A DNA stretch of 64,000 bases, taken from the NCBI GenBank assembly GCA_011799875.1, contig CM022298.1, positions 496,785,180 to 496,849,179 on the forward strand, read 5' to 3'. The notes below the pieces were generated by a model. The model did no database searches. It was not told the origin of the DNA and was given only the letters and a program-made list of their open reading frames with translations. Below are positions 32,750-43,615 of the stretch, one piece after another. This DNA comes from Thinopyrum elongatum. Lineage: Eukaryota; Streptophyta; Magnoliopsida; Poales; Poaceae. Made by a program: the position numbers and the translations under genes. Position 1 is the first letter of the stretch, and every line of letters begins with the position of its first letter.

Positions 32750-33975
32750 GCTACGGGCTCGACAGAATATACGTCTCGCAGCGCTCGCCTCCTCTCCTTT
32801 TTTTGGTATGTGTGTTGCGTAGATCATGTTCACCGTCTTGACCTCGGAAGGGAAGGGTTTCTGGCCTCCACTATTCGGCATGCAGGGCTCGTCATCATCC
32901 TTGCTTCGTGAGCTTTTGCCCGAGTCTTCGGTTGTAAGCTTGCCGGCCTACTTTATCACCCAACAGTTATGGTTGGAGTGGTTGGCGGGCTTCTCTGGCG
33001 TGCCGTGGATCTGGCAAGTCCTGTCCAGAATTGCATCTAGTCTGGATGGGCCGTCGCAATTGCCCTTAGGGGCTTTCTTTCGGGGTCCGGACTTCAGGTT
33101 TCTGAACCCGCCATTTACTGTCGTATCCTCGCCTTCGCCGTCATTGTGGGGACATTTACTCTTGCTACGTCGTTGCTTTCCATTAGCGTCCCGAACCTCG
33201 GAGGTACCGGGTGTGTCGGGGTTGGTGTTTTTACGAGCGAGCGAACTGTCTTCGCCCGTGCACAAGCGGGTCATGAGAGAAGTAAGGGCTGGCATAGTTC
33301 TTGGTTTATCCTGGCCGAGCTGTCTTATGAGCCATTCGTCCTTGACACTATGCTTGAAAGTGGCCAAGGCTTCAGCATCCGGACAGTCGACAATCTGGTT
33401 CTTCTTGGTCAGGAATTGGTTCCAAAATTGCCGGGCAGATTCTCCGGGCTGTTGTGTGATGCGGGTTAGGTCGTCCGCGTCCGGAGGCCGGACATAGGTG
33501 CCCTGAAAATTCGCTTGAAAAGCGTCCTCAAGCCTATAGAGTCTTCGGGAAGGCTGTTCAACCAGTGTCGAGCTGGTCCTTTAAGCTTTAGTGGCAGATA
33601 TTTGATGGCGTGGAGGTCATCTCCTCGCGCCATGTGAATGTGGAGGAGGAAATCCTCTATCCATACGACCGGGTCTGTGGTTCCGTCATATGACTCGATG
33701 TTCATAGGCTTGAAGCCTTCTGGGAATTGGTGTTGCATTACCCTCTCTCTGAAGCACAGGGGGTGTGCGGTGCCCCGAACTCGGGCTACATCGCGCCGGA
33801 GGTCTTCGGCCATCCGAGTCCACTGCTGCTCCTGGACTCTATCATTTCGGTTCAGCCAATCATAATATCCTTCCCGGTGAGTGGGCGGATCTTCTCTGGG
33901 TCCGTAGATGGACCTGGTACGGCCTCCTTGAGCATCTAGGTCATGGCGGAGGTCGTATTCGTAGGTGGGCCACAC
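32750..33975 (-). pseudogene. Element C gag core and zinc-binding tail (frameshifted)
   Basis: Frame 33975-33466 contains the gag core: HPLCFRERVMQHQFPEGFKP, IESYDGTTDPVVWIEDFLLH, LKGPARHWLNSLPEDSI. A shift near 33550 moves the rest to another frame (TYVRPPDADDLTRITQQPGE, FWNQFL). The tail 33367-32948 has a basic stretch and a Cys/His set CQIHGTPEKPANHSNHNCW that may bind nucleic acid. It would form the particle shell. Confidence 0.75.
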
Positions 33976-34077
33976 TTGATCCTTGCCGTGACGGCGAGGT
34001 GGGGCGGCGGGGTGCTCGGCCTCGTCAGCTTCTCTGTCCCGCCCTCTAGGGGGGCGGTCCGGCTGTTCGGCACGTGT

Positions 34078-35011
34078 TTATGTCGGACGTGTCGGCTCTA
34101 CGGCTTCGTCGTTGAATTGCGACAGCAATCTTCGCTTGGGATAACTTTTGATTGGTTGTTCGCGCCCGTACCCTTCTTCGGCGGCTAGGACTTTGGTCCA
34201 TCGATCGTTGAGGGTGTCCTGTTCGGCCTTGATTCTGCGTTTTTGTTTCTTCAGACTACGGGCGGTGGCTAGAAGCCTCCGTTTAAACCGCTCCTGCTCT
34301 TGTGGGTCTTCGGGGACGATGAAATCGTCATCCTCGAGACTGGCCTCCTCTTCGGAGGCTGGGAGGTAGTTGTTGTCTTCAGAGTCATCGGGGATTTCTG
34401 GGTTGAACGGGTCCTCCTGCCCCGCAGAGTCATCCTGATGATGTTCGTTAGCTGTGGCTCCGGCGAGGTCATCCATATTATTCGCGGTGCCGTTCTCCGC
34501 AGAGTCCATGTTGCTCGCATGGCTTCGACGTGGCTTTGATCGACGATGCTGTCTTTGGCGTTTGGGAGGCTCATCTCCGAGCTTGTCTCGGTCCTGATTG
34601 GGAGTGCCATCGCCGTCCTTGGGGGTGTCCACCATGTAAATATCATAGGTGGATGTGGCCGACCAGCGGCCAGTGATGGGGGGCGACATCAGTACTAGCC
34701 GTGGCTCCGCCATCCTCATCCATGTATTCGGCGTTTTCCGAATTATAATCTAGCATATCGGTTAAATCATCGACAGTGGCTACCAAGTGGGTAGTGGGTG
34801 GGATGTAAAATTCCCTGTGGTACGCCTCGAAGGGTTGATGATTGTGGGCGGAGGACAGGTCCTCATGGATGGTCATTTTCTGGATTCGGTCTAGCGCCTC
34901 ATTTAACATAGCAAGGGTCGCCAAATTCGAGGGCTCTAGGCCGAATTCTGTTGTAACGGGGTGGGGGCAGTCACTGCCCTGGCCGGTCCTTGGTTTCCAC
35001 AGGCCGATCAA
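34078..35011 (-). pseudogene. Element C gag N-terminal leader region (frameshifted)
   Basis: Frame 35011-34643 includes FYIPPTTHLVATVDDLTDML. After a shift near 34690 the frame 34719-34078 continues TGRWSATSTYDIYMVDTPKD, then a long acidic stretch (EIPDDSEDNNYLPASEEEAS) and a basic coiled-coil-like part (RSLKKQKRRIKAEQDTL). Element D has the same order of segments at 40160-40960, so this is a conserved N-terminal extension of gag, not a chance frame. Its function is unknown. Confidence 0.7.
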
Positions 35012-35498
35012 AGCTCGGGGTGCGGTGTCGGATCCTTGAGGGGGTCCGGGTTGTCACTCGAGATTAAGGACGGGCCTTGGTTTTTGCGTGTGGTTTCCAC
35101 GCCGGGATTCGAGATCGAGCTGCTTCTGGCCAGGGGTGACCCCTGGCCATTGGCCGCCGGTTCGTCGTAAGGGCTCAAGGCCAGAGGAGCGTTGTGACGG
35201 AAAGGTTCGGCCGAGATTGACTCTTGGCCTCTGCCTCCTAATTCCGCCTCAAAGGTTGAGGATAGGCCCTCCGCAGACCTGATGGATCTGGCCGAAGGTG
35301 GGGTCTGGCCCCCGCTTGAAGCGGAGCCCTCCTGGCTCGAAGCTATTCAGAGGGCGGGGGCCAATCTGTAGATTGGATCAGAGGGGGCCTCCAGAGTGGG
35401 CATGGCGAGGCCTGCATGGGTGCGGGAGGGGGCAGTGAATCCGGCGAAAACCAGATCGCCCACATGTCTGCAACGTATTCCAGATTACCAAATCTAAT

Positions 35499-35642
35499 TC
35501 AGTGTTCAGGAGCGAAGTTGTTGATCTGATCCAAACGACCAGTTGGCTCGGCGTGCAGCACGATGCTTCTGAACACGAAGAGTTGACCGGGGACAAAGAA
35601 GTCCCCGGATCCGATGCCTTCTCCTACGATCAGGCGAGACAT
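35499..35642 (-). pseudogene. Element C gag start region
   Basis: A short minus-strand frame MSRLIVGEGIGSGDFFVPGQ to a stop. It is similar to D at 39520-39640 (DIFVPGQLFMFGSMVFHA), which shows it is the first part of the same polyprotein. It is cut off by a stop after about 47 codons in C and degrades further between 35498 and 35012. Confidence 0.6.
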
Positions 35643-35670
35643 CGATCCTTTGGGCGACCCCACGGCGGAA

Positions 35671-35688
35671 CTCTCAATGAAAGCACCA
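35671..35688 (-). other. Element C primer binding site candidate
   Basis: The minus strand reads TGGTGCTTTCATTGAGAG seven bases after the LTR end. The identical word follows the LTR of element D (39478-39495). It starts with TGG as a primer site must; I could not assign the tRNA. Confidence 0.65.
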
Positions 35689-35695
35689 ATATCAG

Positions 35696-36138
35696 TGTCA
35701 AAACCGGCAGATCTCAGGTAGGGGGTCCCGAGCTGTGGATCTAGGATTGATGGGGAATAAGGGACGATGAACACGGTGTTTACCCAGGTTCGGGCCCTCT
35801 CGAAGAGGTAATACCCTACGTCCTGCTTGATTGTATTGAATGTATAGTATGGTTACAGAGTAGATCTATCTCGAGATCAGCATGAGCTAAACCCTAAGGT
35901 GATGAGTTGGTGAATATAGCTCTAGCCCTAAAGACTACAACCCTCGGTTTATATAGACACCGGTAGGGTTAGGGTTACCGGAGATAGATTACAATAAGGA
36001 GTAAAGAAATCCTGCCTATCCTTGACTTGGAGGGCACACCACGGCTTCATAGATCTTCTGTCGCTATACGGCTTCACCAGTCCGGCCCATATTCAATGGG
36101 CCGGCGCCCCGAGGACCCCTTAATCCATAACTCTCTCA
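35696..36138 (-). repeat. Element C right LTR (5' LTR on the minus strand)
   Basis: 443 bases; on the minus strand it starts TGAGAGAGTTATGG and ends GGTTTTGACA. A minus-strand TATA box lies at 35948-35955. It is colinear with 26601-27042. Confidence 0.88.
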
Positions 36139-36768
36139 CCCTGGTGTGCCCACCTGTCTACCCATCATGGACCTCCCAGCCAGGCCCGGCTCGACCATCT
36201 CGTGTGGGAGAGGGACTAAAAATGCCCACGCCAGCATGCCTAACACCGCCCAATGATGGTGGCCCCTAGCCCGTGGAGCGGTCCACCTGTAATGGACCCT
36301 CCAGCCGGGTTGCTCAGGCATGAGCTGTCTGGGAAGATTAGATGCCTCTCGCCGGCCCCGAGAGGCGCCCGTCGCAAGCCATACGACAATAGATGGCTAG
36401 GAGCCTCTGTCGCCTACAAGGAGCCCAGGGAGGAGAGTACTCCAACATCCTTTATCGGAGTCATGGCGAGGAATAGGGCAAGTGCTGAGACAAACTGACA
36501 CATTAGCGTGCACATGGTAGGGGGCTGATTCTCACTGAAGCAACTTTGGGAAGGAACTTGGAGGGACTTCCTTCGTAATCGGTATGTCAGTTTTGAGCTC
36601 TTTTCGTTTTAAAATTCTAAGGAGCTAAAATCTTCCCTAGAAGATTAAAAGAACTGCCCTGGATCACCAATTCCACAAGGACAAGAGATATTACTCACCC
36701 ATAATAGAAAAGTGCATCAAAGCACTGGGTAATAATTCATTTCATAACACACCATATCATAGTAGGGG
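36139..36768. other. Unassigned sequence between C and the inverted repeat
   Basis: The first 400 bases are moderately GC-rich with a small palindrome around 36348-36370 (CCTCTCGCCGGCCCCGAGAGG). The rest is AT-richer. I see no gene, LTR border or terminal repeat here. Confidence 0.5.
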
Positions 36769-37139
36769 ACTACAGCGGATTAGGATGAATACACCAGTTT
36801 AGAAATAAGGAGATTTCGGTGAAGGTGATGTGGATCATAGTGATACCCTTGTTGCCTTCTGAAACCACTGGAAGATAGGCGAATAATGGTTCTTAATAAG
36901 TATGTACACATATTTGACATATTAGCAACTAATGTATTTTAGATCATACTTAATGCAATTAAATGGATAAGGGGTTAACCCGACATTTATGGTTCAACAC
37001 TTTTCTTCAATATAAGGGGAGTTCATCTCCTCATATACCCTACTAACCCATATTTGGTGAATAATACTAGTAAGTTTCTATCTCATGGCATATCAGCTTG
37101 ATATTTGTAGGCGTAATTCATCTAGTTCTCCATCTGACT

Positions 37140-37622
37140 ACACCAAGGAGGAAGAATTTGTTGGGTGTTTGTTTCATTAAGGAAAACAAATAGCACAATG
37201 CCAATTTCTTCAAGCGGAGCATGGTTTTTTGAAGGGTGCTAGTGACCTCTCTGCCCTCATAGGCATGAGGATTTTCTTTATATTAGAGAAGGATGAGATA
37301 ATGATGCATGAATTTGGGACACCATCAGTGAAACCCATTGTTATGCCGTACTATTTGGAGGACCGCTTACCAAGCCATTCAACAACGAGACGACAGATGC
37401 AAGGATTGAATTGTTTTAGAATGAGGTGGCTTCACTAGACATTGAGAACGTGATGGATGGTAAGAGACCAAAAATTATCCCTTCAACATATCAAGAAAAT
37501 CCAAGATAAGAACCCAGGTATGATACCAAACTATACCTTTTGCACGAAAGATCTCGGTCCTGAAGATCTCAACAAGCTCTTGGATGAAATCTTGCATATG
37601 TCTAAGAGGACGTTAGACGTTG
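37140..37622 (+). pseudogene. Type I MADS-box gene copy, left arm (broken)
   Basis: The frame at 37229-37438 reads GASDLSALIGMRIFFILEKD then MMHEFGTPSVKPIV. This is the second half of a MADS box as found in type I (AGL61/62-like) proteins: helix FLKGASDLSAL, strand IFFILEKD, then FGTPSVKPIV. The first half (37140-37228) is present at DNA level but has ACA in place of ATG at 37140-37142 and several indels and stops. A TATA-like ATATAAGGGGAG lies upstream at about 37012. The downstream region to 37622 matches the right arm's C-terminal coding part, with stops. Family call from motif knowledge only. Confidence 0.6.
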
Positions 37623-37679
37623 TTTACTGGTAGCTTCCACCAATGTATTAGAACACAAGTTGTTGGGCTCCCAAGTAAC

Positions 37680-38160
37680 CAACGTCTAATGTCCTCTCGG
37701 ATACGCAAGAATTCATCAAAGATTTCTTGAGATTTTCAAGACTGAGATCTTCCACCTTGCAGAACATATAGTTTGATACCATACCTAGGTTCTCATCTTG
37801 GATCTAGTTGATAAGTTGGAGGATTTTTTTTGTTGTCTTACCCTCCATCACAATCTTAATGTCCAATAGACCCACCTCATTTTGGAACAATGAAATCCTA
37901 GCATTCATGACCTCACTGGTGAACTGGTTGCTAGGTGGGCCTCCCAACAAGAAAGCATACAATTGGTTTCACCGATGGTGTCCCAAATTTATGCATCTTT
38001 CTTTCATCCTTCTCTGATACAAGTAAAATTTTCACGCCTATGAGGGTGGAGAGGTCACAGGAACCATTGAACAAACCATGACTCTTCTTGAAGAAAGTCA
38101 CATTGTGCCCTTTTTTTAATGGAATGGACACGCAACCGACCGCTTCTCCCTCCTAGGCAT
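37680..38160 (-). pseudogene. Type I MADS-box gene copy, right arm (broken)
   Basis: On the minus strand an ATG at 38160-38158 opens MPRREKRSV. One base is then missing, and the main frame continues GCVSIPLKKGHNVTFFKKSH, GLFNGSCDLSTLIGVKILLV, SEKDERKMHKFGTPSVKPIV (to about 37945). This is a nearly complete MADS box of the AGL61/62 type, about 60 residues. After FLVGRPT the frame breaks again; the remaining part (QNEVGLLDIKIVMEGK, KVEDLSLENLKK) can be followed in other frames. It is better preserved than the left arm but still a pseudogene. The promoter region with TATATAAGGGGAG lies about 140 bases upstream (about 38298-38310). Confidence 0.65.
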
Positions 38161-38639
38161 ACTTAGGTGGACAACTGGAGGACTTACTACTACAAATGGG
38201 AAGCTACAAGAAGGATCAACCAGAAGGTAGATATTTGCTGCTATTGTTGTCTAACTATGGGTTACTGGGATATATGAGGAGAGGAACTCCCCTTATATAG
38301 AAGAAACGTGTCGATCGAGAAACGTCGAGTTCAGCCCTTATCCATTTGTTTGCATTAAGTATGATCTAAAAATACATTCATTTTTAATTTAGGATTAAAA
38401 ACCCCAACTCTTCAATATAACACCAAAATATGTAGTCAACAAACTTGATCGGTTATGGAGGCAATTACTTTTGGCCAAATATATCATATGTGAGTACATT
38501 CTAATTTAGAACCATTATCTGCTTCTCTTCCAGCAATGTTGGAATGCCTTCGAGGGCACCACCATCACCTTCATCGCCTTCACCGCCACCAACAAATCCT
38601 TATTTCTAAAGTGTTATATTCATCCTAAACCTTTGTAGT

Positions 38640-38972
38640 TGATGAGTCCAAAAATGCATCATGTTTTTCTTCAAGTCTTATGTTGTAGTTGTAGGATTCT
38701 TCACAATTTTACCGCATTTGCGGACCTTTTTATCGATTTTACTAGGATCATTAACATTGAGGAGTTCTTGAGGCAAAGGAAAAACTCTCGAGAATATGGT
38801 ATAAAAATCATGTTGATTTAGGTCATAAAAGCATATCATGAAAAGTACAAGGCAAAGAGGGGTAAAAACCAGTTGCAATAGATATTCCAGGGCAGAAGAC
38901 AACGTCTAGTACGAGCACGTGTGCTCCTACCAACCACCTCCGCCACCGCCTAGCAACTTTGTCAACCCCAGG
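38640..38972 (+). mobile_element. LTR-like fragment I
   Basis: It starts TGATGAGTCCAAAAATGCATCATG right at the end of the right inverted-repeat arm, preceded by GTAGT. The start resembles other TGATACGTCC-type LTR starts in the window but the body is different. It is cut at 38972 by element D, and its remainder should lie right of the window. No coding. Confidence 0.45.
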
Positions 38973-39470
38973 TGACGGTGACCTAGACTAGGGGGTACCA
39001 ACCTAGTCGGCCCACAATCCTAGGGCCGGGCTTATGGGCCCTCATTCTCATAAGGAAGGACTCTGAAAGCCTCGCACCTCGACGTGATCAAGACAGCCTC
39101 TACATAAGACTTGACGTGTACTCCAAGGACATCTCCGGCAGCCACCATACGCATCCTTAGATGTACAACCAACTATGTAACCATAGGTATCCCTCTGGCG
39201 TGTATATAAGCCAAGGGGTTTACCCCGTAGAAGGGACCAGATCATAATCTCATTCACCCAGCCTTAGGGTTAGAACACAACTTATGATCTAGAGGTAGAT
39301 CAAGCTTGTATTCGATACACAACCATCAATATAATCAAAGCAGGATGTAGGGTATTACCTCTTTGAGAGGGCCCAAACCTGGGTAAACACCGTGTCCCTT
39401 GTCTCCTGTTACCATCAATCTGAGATCCACAGCTTGGGACCCCCTACCCCGAGGTCTGCCAGTTTTACCA
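38973..39470 (+). repeat. Element D 5' LTR
   Basis: About 498 bases, from TGACGGTGACCTAGAC to CCAGTTTTACCA. A TATA-like GTATATAAG occurs at about 39200-39208. The left border is set by the TG start and is approximate. Confidence 0.65.
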
Positions 39471-39477
39471 CCGACAT

Positions 39478-39495
39478 TGGTGCTTTCATTGAGAG
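39478..39495 (+). other. Element D primer binding site candidate
   Basis: TGGTGCTTTCATTGAGAG, identical to the site of element C and seven bases after the LTR end. Confidence 0.65.
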
Positions 39496-39504
39496 TTCCG
39501 CCAT

Positions 39505-40969
39505 GTGATTGAAAAAGTATCTATGGCTAACCTGTGGATCAACTACAACGCCGGCCATGACGACATCTTTGTTCCTGGCCAACTATTCATGTTTGGCAGC
39601 ATGGTTTTCCACGCCGACTCAACGGGCCATCTAGCACACATCGAGAACTTGCCCCCGGACCAGATGCTCACTTTTGGAAGCTTGGAATGCACTGCTGATT
39701 CCCATGGTGAACTCATCCTTTCTAGCTGGGCTCCAGACTGGATGGAGGACCCCTCGATTTGCCGCTGGCTCAACCTCGGAGCCAATCTATGATCTGAAAC
39801 TCGGATCCAATCTCCCGATAGGTCTAGCCCCATACAAGGAATCGGCCACTATGATGCCAAGCGAGGGCCTCAACATCGAGTCGGGCCCCAATGCCAATCT
39901 AAGTTCAAACATGGACCCTACATCAAGTACGAATCTGATCTCCCCAACTGGCGGCCTAGACTCAAACTGGGCCAGCCAACACTCCGAGTCTGCGTCAAGA
40001 AGTGCCCGGATCACGCTTCAAGCTTGCCCGGCCCCTGGCCAGGCCATGAACCCTGAAGATCTATCCTACCTTAGCGAGATGTTGGATCACATTCAGAGTT
40101 TATCCATCTCGAACAAGCAAACTTCAGTTTATGACAAGATCGGACTTAAAGCCGATGACAGGGAAATTTACATCTCACCCACCACCCACCTGGTCGCCAC
40201 GGTCGATGACTTAACCGACGTGCTAGACTACGATGAGACCACTGACATGGATGAAGATGTCGATGGCACTCCAGAAACCACTATGCCTTTGGCCAATACT
40301 GGTAGATGGTCTGCAACATCCACTTACGATGTATACATGGTGGACACACCTATGAACCCATTGAAGCATCGGTGCAAGCGCGGGAAGGGTACCAACAGGG
40401 GACCTAACGGGCACGACACCACCGCCACTGACAATGGTGCAGCGATCGACGAAGCTGATAACTAGGGAGAGGACATTCATGCCTCCCCAGAACAGCAAAA
40501 CAGCCCCGCAAGAATATGTGAAGACGAGGACCCCGATGATCTCTTCGACGGGGCCGATGGCAACTATCAACCTGAATCCGAGGATGAGAACCTCGGAATC
40601 GAGGAGTACTTAGTCCCCAAGGACCCCTTTGAGAAAGAGTAGTTCAGACGGCGCATGGTATCTACTGCTAGAAGTATGAAGAGGAAGCACCAACAACTGC
40701 AAGCCGATCAGAACGCGTTGAATGGCAAGTGGGTAGAAATCCTCTCAGCCGAACAAGACCACGAAGAACGGTGCCACACTACACCTAAGTCTTACCTACG
40801 CCAGCGTCTTCTGCCGGAATTTGATGAAGAGGTCACTGACAATGTGCTTTTAACACGTGGTCGGGCTGATCAACATGATCAACCCCCTAGAGGGCGCAAC
40901 AGGGCAACAAGGGAAAATATACATGCTCAAAAAGCGACACGTTGTCATGGCAAAGACCCTATTGAATAT
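39505..40969 (+). pseudogene. Element D gag N-terminal region (broken)
   Basis: Frame 39505-39792 reads DDIFVPGQLFMFGSMVFHAD and LSSWAPDWMEDPS. Frame 39674-40465 then carries ATMMPSEGLNIESGP, REIYISPTTHLVATVDDLTD and TGRWSATSTYDVYMVDTP, ending at a TAG (40463-40465) where coding clearly continues (acidic EDEDPDDLFDGADGNYQPES, a further TAG at 40640, then RSMKRKHQQLQADQNALNG). This is the same segment order as in C. The gag core is lost because E is inserted at 40970. It has at least one frameshift and two stops. Confidence 0.75.
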
Positions 40970-41476
40970 TGATACGTCCATTTTGCTTCGTGTTTTCCTA
41001 CTATTATTTATAGTTTTTTTATGCAATATAATACTTTGTTGAGTAATTCTAATGCCTTTTCTCTCATAATATGCAAGGTTTACACAAGAGGAAGAATACC
41101 GACAACTAGAATTCTGGACCAAAAAAAGCTACGTCAGAGATACCTATTCCGCACATCTCCAAATGAGCTGAAATTTTACGGAGAATAATTTTGGAATATA
41201 TAATAATTATTGGAGAAAATAAATACCAGAGAGGGCCACCCAGGTGCCCACTAGGCACCAGGGCGTGCCACCTCCTCCAGGCGCGCTCTGGTAGGTAGTG
41301 GGGGCCCTGGGCCACCTCTAGTGCCCATCTTCTGGTACATAGGGTCTTTTGACCTAGAAAAAATAAGGAAAGGACTTTCGGGATGGAGCGCCGCCGTCTC
41401 AAGGCGAAACTTGGGCAGGAGCACTTTGGCCCTCCGGCGGAGTGATTCTGCCAGGGGAACTTCCCTCCTGGAGGGG
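40970..41476 (+). repeat. Element E 5' LTR, left portion
   Basis: 507 bases starting TGATACGTCCATTTTGC, with the GC-rich block at 41230-41313. The TATA position reads TGGTACATAG, a decayed box. It ends TGGAGGGG where the F LTR begins. Confidence 0.9.
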
Positions 41477-43035
41477 TGATACATCTCCAACGTATCTATA
41501 ATTTTTTATTGTTCCATGTTGTTATATTATCATTCTTGGATGTTTTACATTCATTTTATAGCAACTTTATATCATTTTTTGGTACTAACCTATTGACATA
41601 GTGCCCAGTGCGAGTTGCTATTTTTTGCTTGTTTTTTACTTGGCAGAATATCAATATCAAACGGAGTCTAAACACAGTGAAACTTTTTGGAGATTTTTTT
41701 CTGCCCAGAAGACAACTTGGGAGCCAAGGAAGTGCACGAGGGAAGGCCCGTGGGGCCCACCACCCACCTGGGCGTGCCAGAGGCCCCTGGCGCGCCCTAA
41801 TGGGTGGTGCAGCCATGGAGGTCCTTTCCACCGCCTCTCAGCTCTATAAATACCCAAATATTCCAGAAACCCTAGGGGAGTCGACGAAACACAATTCCAG
41901 CAGCCGCAAGTTTGAGAACCACGAGATCCAATCTAGAGGCCTATTCCGGCACCTTGCCGGAGGGGAACACGATCATGGAGGGGTTCATCATCCTCATTGG
42001 TGCTCCTCCGATGATGCTTGAGTAGTTTACCATAGACCTACTTGTCTGTAGGCAGTAGCTAGATGGATTCTTCTCTCTTTTTGATTCTCAATACAATGTT
42101 CTCCTCGATGTTCTTGGAGATCTATTTGATGTAATGACTTTTTGCGGTGCGTTTGTTGGGATCCGATGAATTGCAAGTTTATGATCAGATCTATCTATGA
42201 ATATTATTTGAGTCTTCTTTGATCTCTTATATGCATGATTGTTATAGCCTCATATTTCTTCTCCGAAACTTTGGTTTGGTTTGGCCAACTAGATTGATTT
42301 TTCTTGCAATGGGAAGAGGTGCTTTGTGACGGGTTCGATCTTGCGGTGTCCTCACCCAGTGACAGAAGGGGTAGCGAGGCACGCATGTATCATTGCTACT
42401 AAGTATAAAAAGATGGGGTCTATTCCTACATGAATAGATCATGTCTACATCATGTCATCATTCTTATTGCATTACTCCGTTTCTCCATGAACTTAATACA
42501 CTAGATGCATGCTGGATAGCGGTCGATGTGTGGAGTAATAGTAGTAGATGCAGGCAGGAGTCGGTCTACTAATCTTGGACATGATGCCTATATACATGAT
42601 CATTGCCTTGGATATCATCATAACAGTAGTTTGTTTACCCACCGTATGTTATTTTCTCGAGAGAAGCCACTAGTGAAATCTACGGCCCCCGGGTCTATCT
42701 TTTATCATCTTGTTTTCATATCTATTATTCCGAAAATCCAAAAATATCTTGCTGCACTTTACCCTTATTTATTTTATTTTGTGTTTTCACTAGATCTATT
42801 TATCCAATCTCATACAATTTAATCTATCTTTTTTACCGAGGAGGGATTGACAACCCCTGTTACGCGTTGGGTTGCAAGTATTTGTTATTTGTGTGCAGGT
42901 AACGTTTACATAGTGTTGATTGGTTCTCCTACTGGATGATAACCTTGGTTTCATAACTGAGGGAAATACTTACGATCGATGTGTTGCATCATCCTCTCCT
43001 CTTCGGGGAAATACCAATGCATATACAAGCAATCA
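41477..43035 (+). repeat. Element F 5' LTR
   Basis: 1559 bases from TGATACATCTCCAACGTATC to CAAGCAATCA. The GC-rich block is at 41745-41810 (GTGGGGCCCACCACCCACCT against CTAATGGGTGGTG) and TATAAATA at 41845-41852. Small frames inside (41601-42021, 42526-42822) recur in the second LTR and are not genes. Confidence 0.9.
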
Positions 43036-43046
43036 GGAAGAATTTC

Positions 43047-43064
43047 TAGCGCCGTTGCGGGGGA
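43047..43064 (+). other. Element F primer binding site (mutated tRNA-Asp type)
   Basis: TAGCGCCGTTGCGGGGGA differs at two positions from the B site, eleven bases after the LTR. Confidence 0.75.
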
Positions 43065-43288
43065 GACATCATTAACATCTATCAGGTTCCTAATCACAAA
43101 TCTCATCTCCTTGCAATTTACATTATTTGCCATTTGCCTCTCTTTTTCATCTCCCCCACTTCACAAAAATATTTGCCTTTTTATTCGCCTTCTTTTCGTT
43201 TGCCTTTTTCTTGTTTGATCTTTTGTTTGCTTGTGTTGGCATGTGCCTTCTATATGCTTGCATCTTCACTTGCTAAAAATCTATTGAT

Positions 43289-43615
43289 ATGGATCCCCAT
43301 CCACTTGCTAATATTTTTAAAAGATCCAATCATGATGAACCATTTGCTAGTGAGTTGAGTGCACTAGATTATCTATATGAAGTTTTGCTTGAGATTCATG
43401 AATCTGAAAATTGTGATGAAGAAATTTATGAAGTTATTCATGATAGCTCCTTGAATGAAAAGCATGATTGCAATGATTTTACTATAAATTCTATTAACAT
43501 CAGTTGTGCTAATAATATGCAAAACCCCAAGCTTGGGGATGCTAATTTTGCTATGTCCACTACTTATTGCAATGATCATGATTGGGGTGATTCTTCTTAT
43601 GATCTTGAAAATTAA
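43289..43615 (+). CDS. Element F internal ORF 1, unknown
   Basis: A 108-codon frame starting MDPHPLANIFKRSNHDEPFA, acidic, with an internal Asn/Asp-rich half (NDFTINSINISCANNMQNPK). It is the first frame after the primer site and begins 224 bases behind it. The stop at 43613-43615 is followed by similar sequence, and a related frame continues at 43725-43928 (GFGEVMTLVDVNPTILEDYE). The segment GAAAGTGGGTTTGGA is duplicated at 43667 and 43753. No recognised domain. It may be a decayed gag-like gene or noncoding sequence. Confidence 0.35.
   Translation: MDPHPLANIFKRSNHDEPFASELSALDYLYEVLLEIHESENCDEEIYEVIHDSSLNEKHDCNDFTINSINISCANNMQNPKLGDANFAMSTTYCNDHDWGDSSYDLEN

Larger units (their letters stand above)
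26601..36138 (-). mobile_element. Tat-like Ty3/Gypsy element C, minus orientation, lacking RT and integrase
   Basis: The two LTRs (26601-27042 and 35696-36138) are about 95-96% identical by hand count (about 20 differences in 442). The minus strand carries, from the right, primer site, gag leader, gag core and protease, but after protease (about 32110) there is no RT, RNase H or integrase. The plus strand carries a separate spliced gene next to the left (3') LTR, an antisense-gene arrangement known for some Tat-lineage elements. The flanks differ (GTCGG left, CCCTG right), so no target duplication is seen. It depends on partners for movement and is probably dead. Element D (38973-40969) is its relative. 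Confidence 0.8.
36769..38639. repeat. Large inverted repeat of two MADS-box gene copies
   Basis: The left arm 36769-37622 and the right arm 37680-38639 are diverged reverse complements that meet near 37650 with a loop of at most 57 bases. Paired landmarks are ACTACAGCGGATTAGGATG against ACTACAAAGGTTTAGGATG, AGATCATACTTAATGCAA (both), the TATA region ATATAAGGGGAGTT (both), the MADS core, and the inner GGACGTTAGACGTTG against GGACATTAGACGTTG. By eye the arms are about 75-80% identical. The right arm is cut at 38639 by element I. A read-through transcript could fold into a long, imperfect hairpin. Confidence 0.75.
38973..40969 (+). mobile_element. Element D, relative of C, plus orientation, cut by element E
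   Basis: It has an LTR (38973-39470), a primer site identical to that of C (39478-39495) and the same gag N-terminal region. It ends abruptly at 40969, where the E LTR begins. Gag core, pol and the 3' LTR are missing from the window and may lie right of it. The D LTR differs strongly from the C LTR except for the R/U5 part (TAGGGTATTACCTCTTTGAG, GGTAAACACCGTGT). Confidence 0.75.

Noticed and set aside
32826..33497. 223-codon plus frame over the gag tail of C
   Set aside because: Shadow of the minus-strand gag, which has recognisable motifs.
36139..36768. Host gene exon
   Set aside because: No frame with recognisable domain, no splice pattern; left unassigned.
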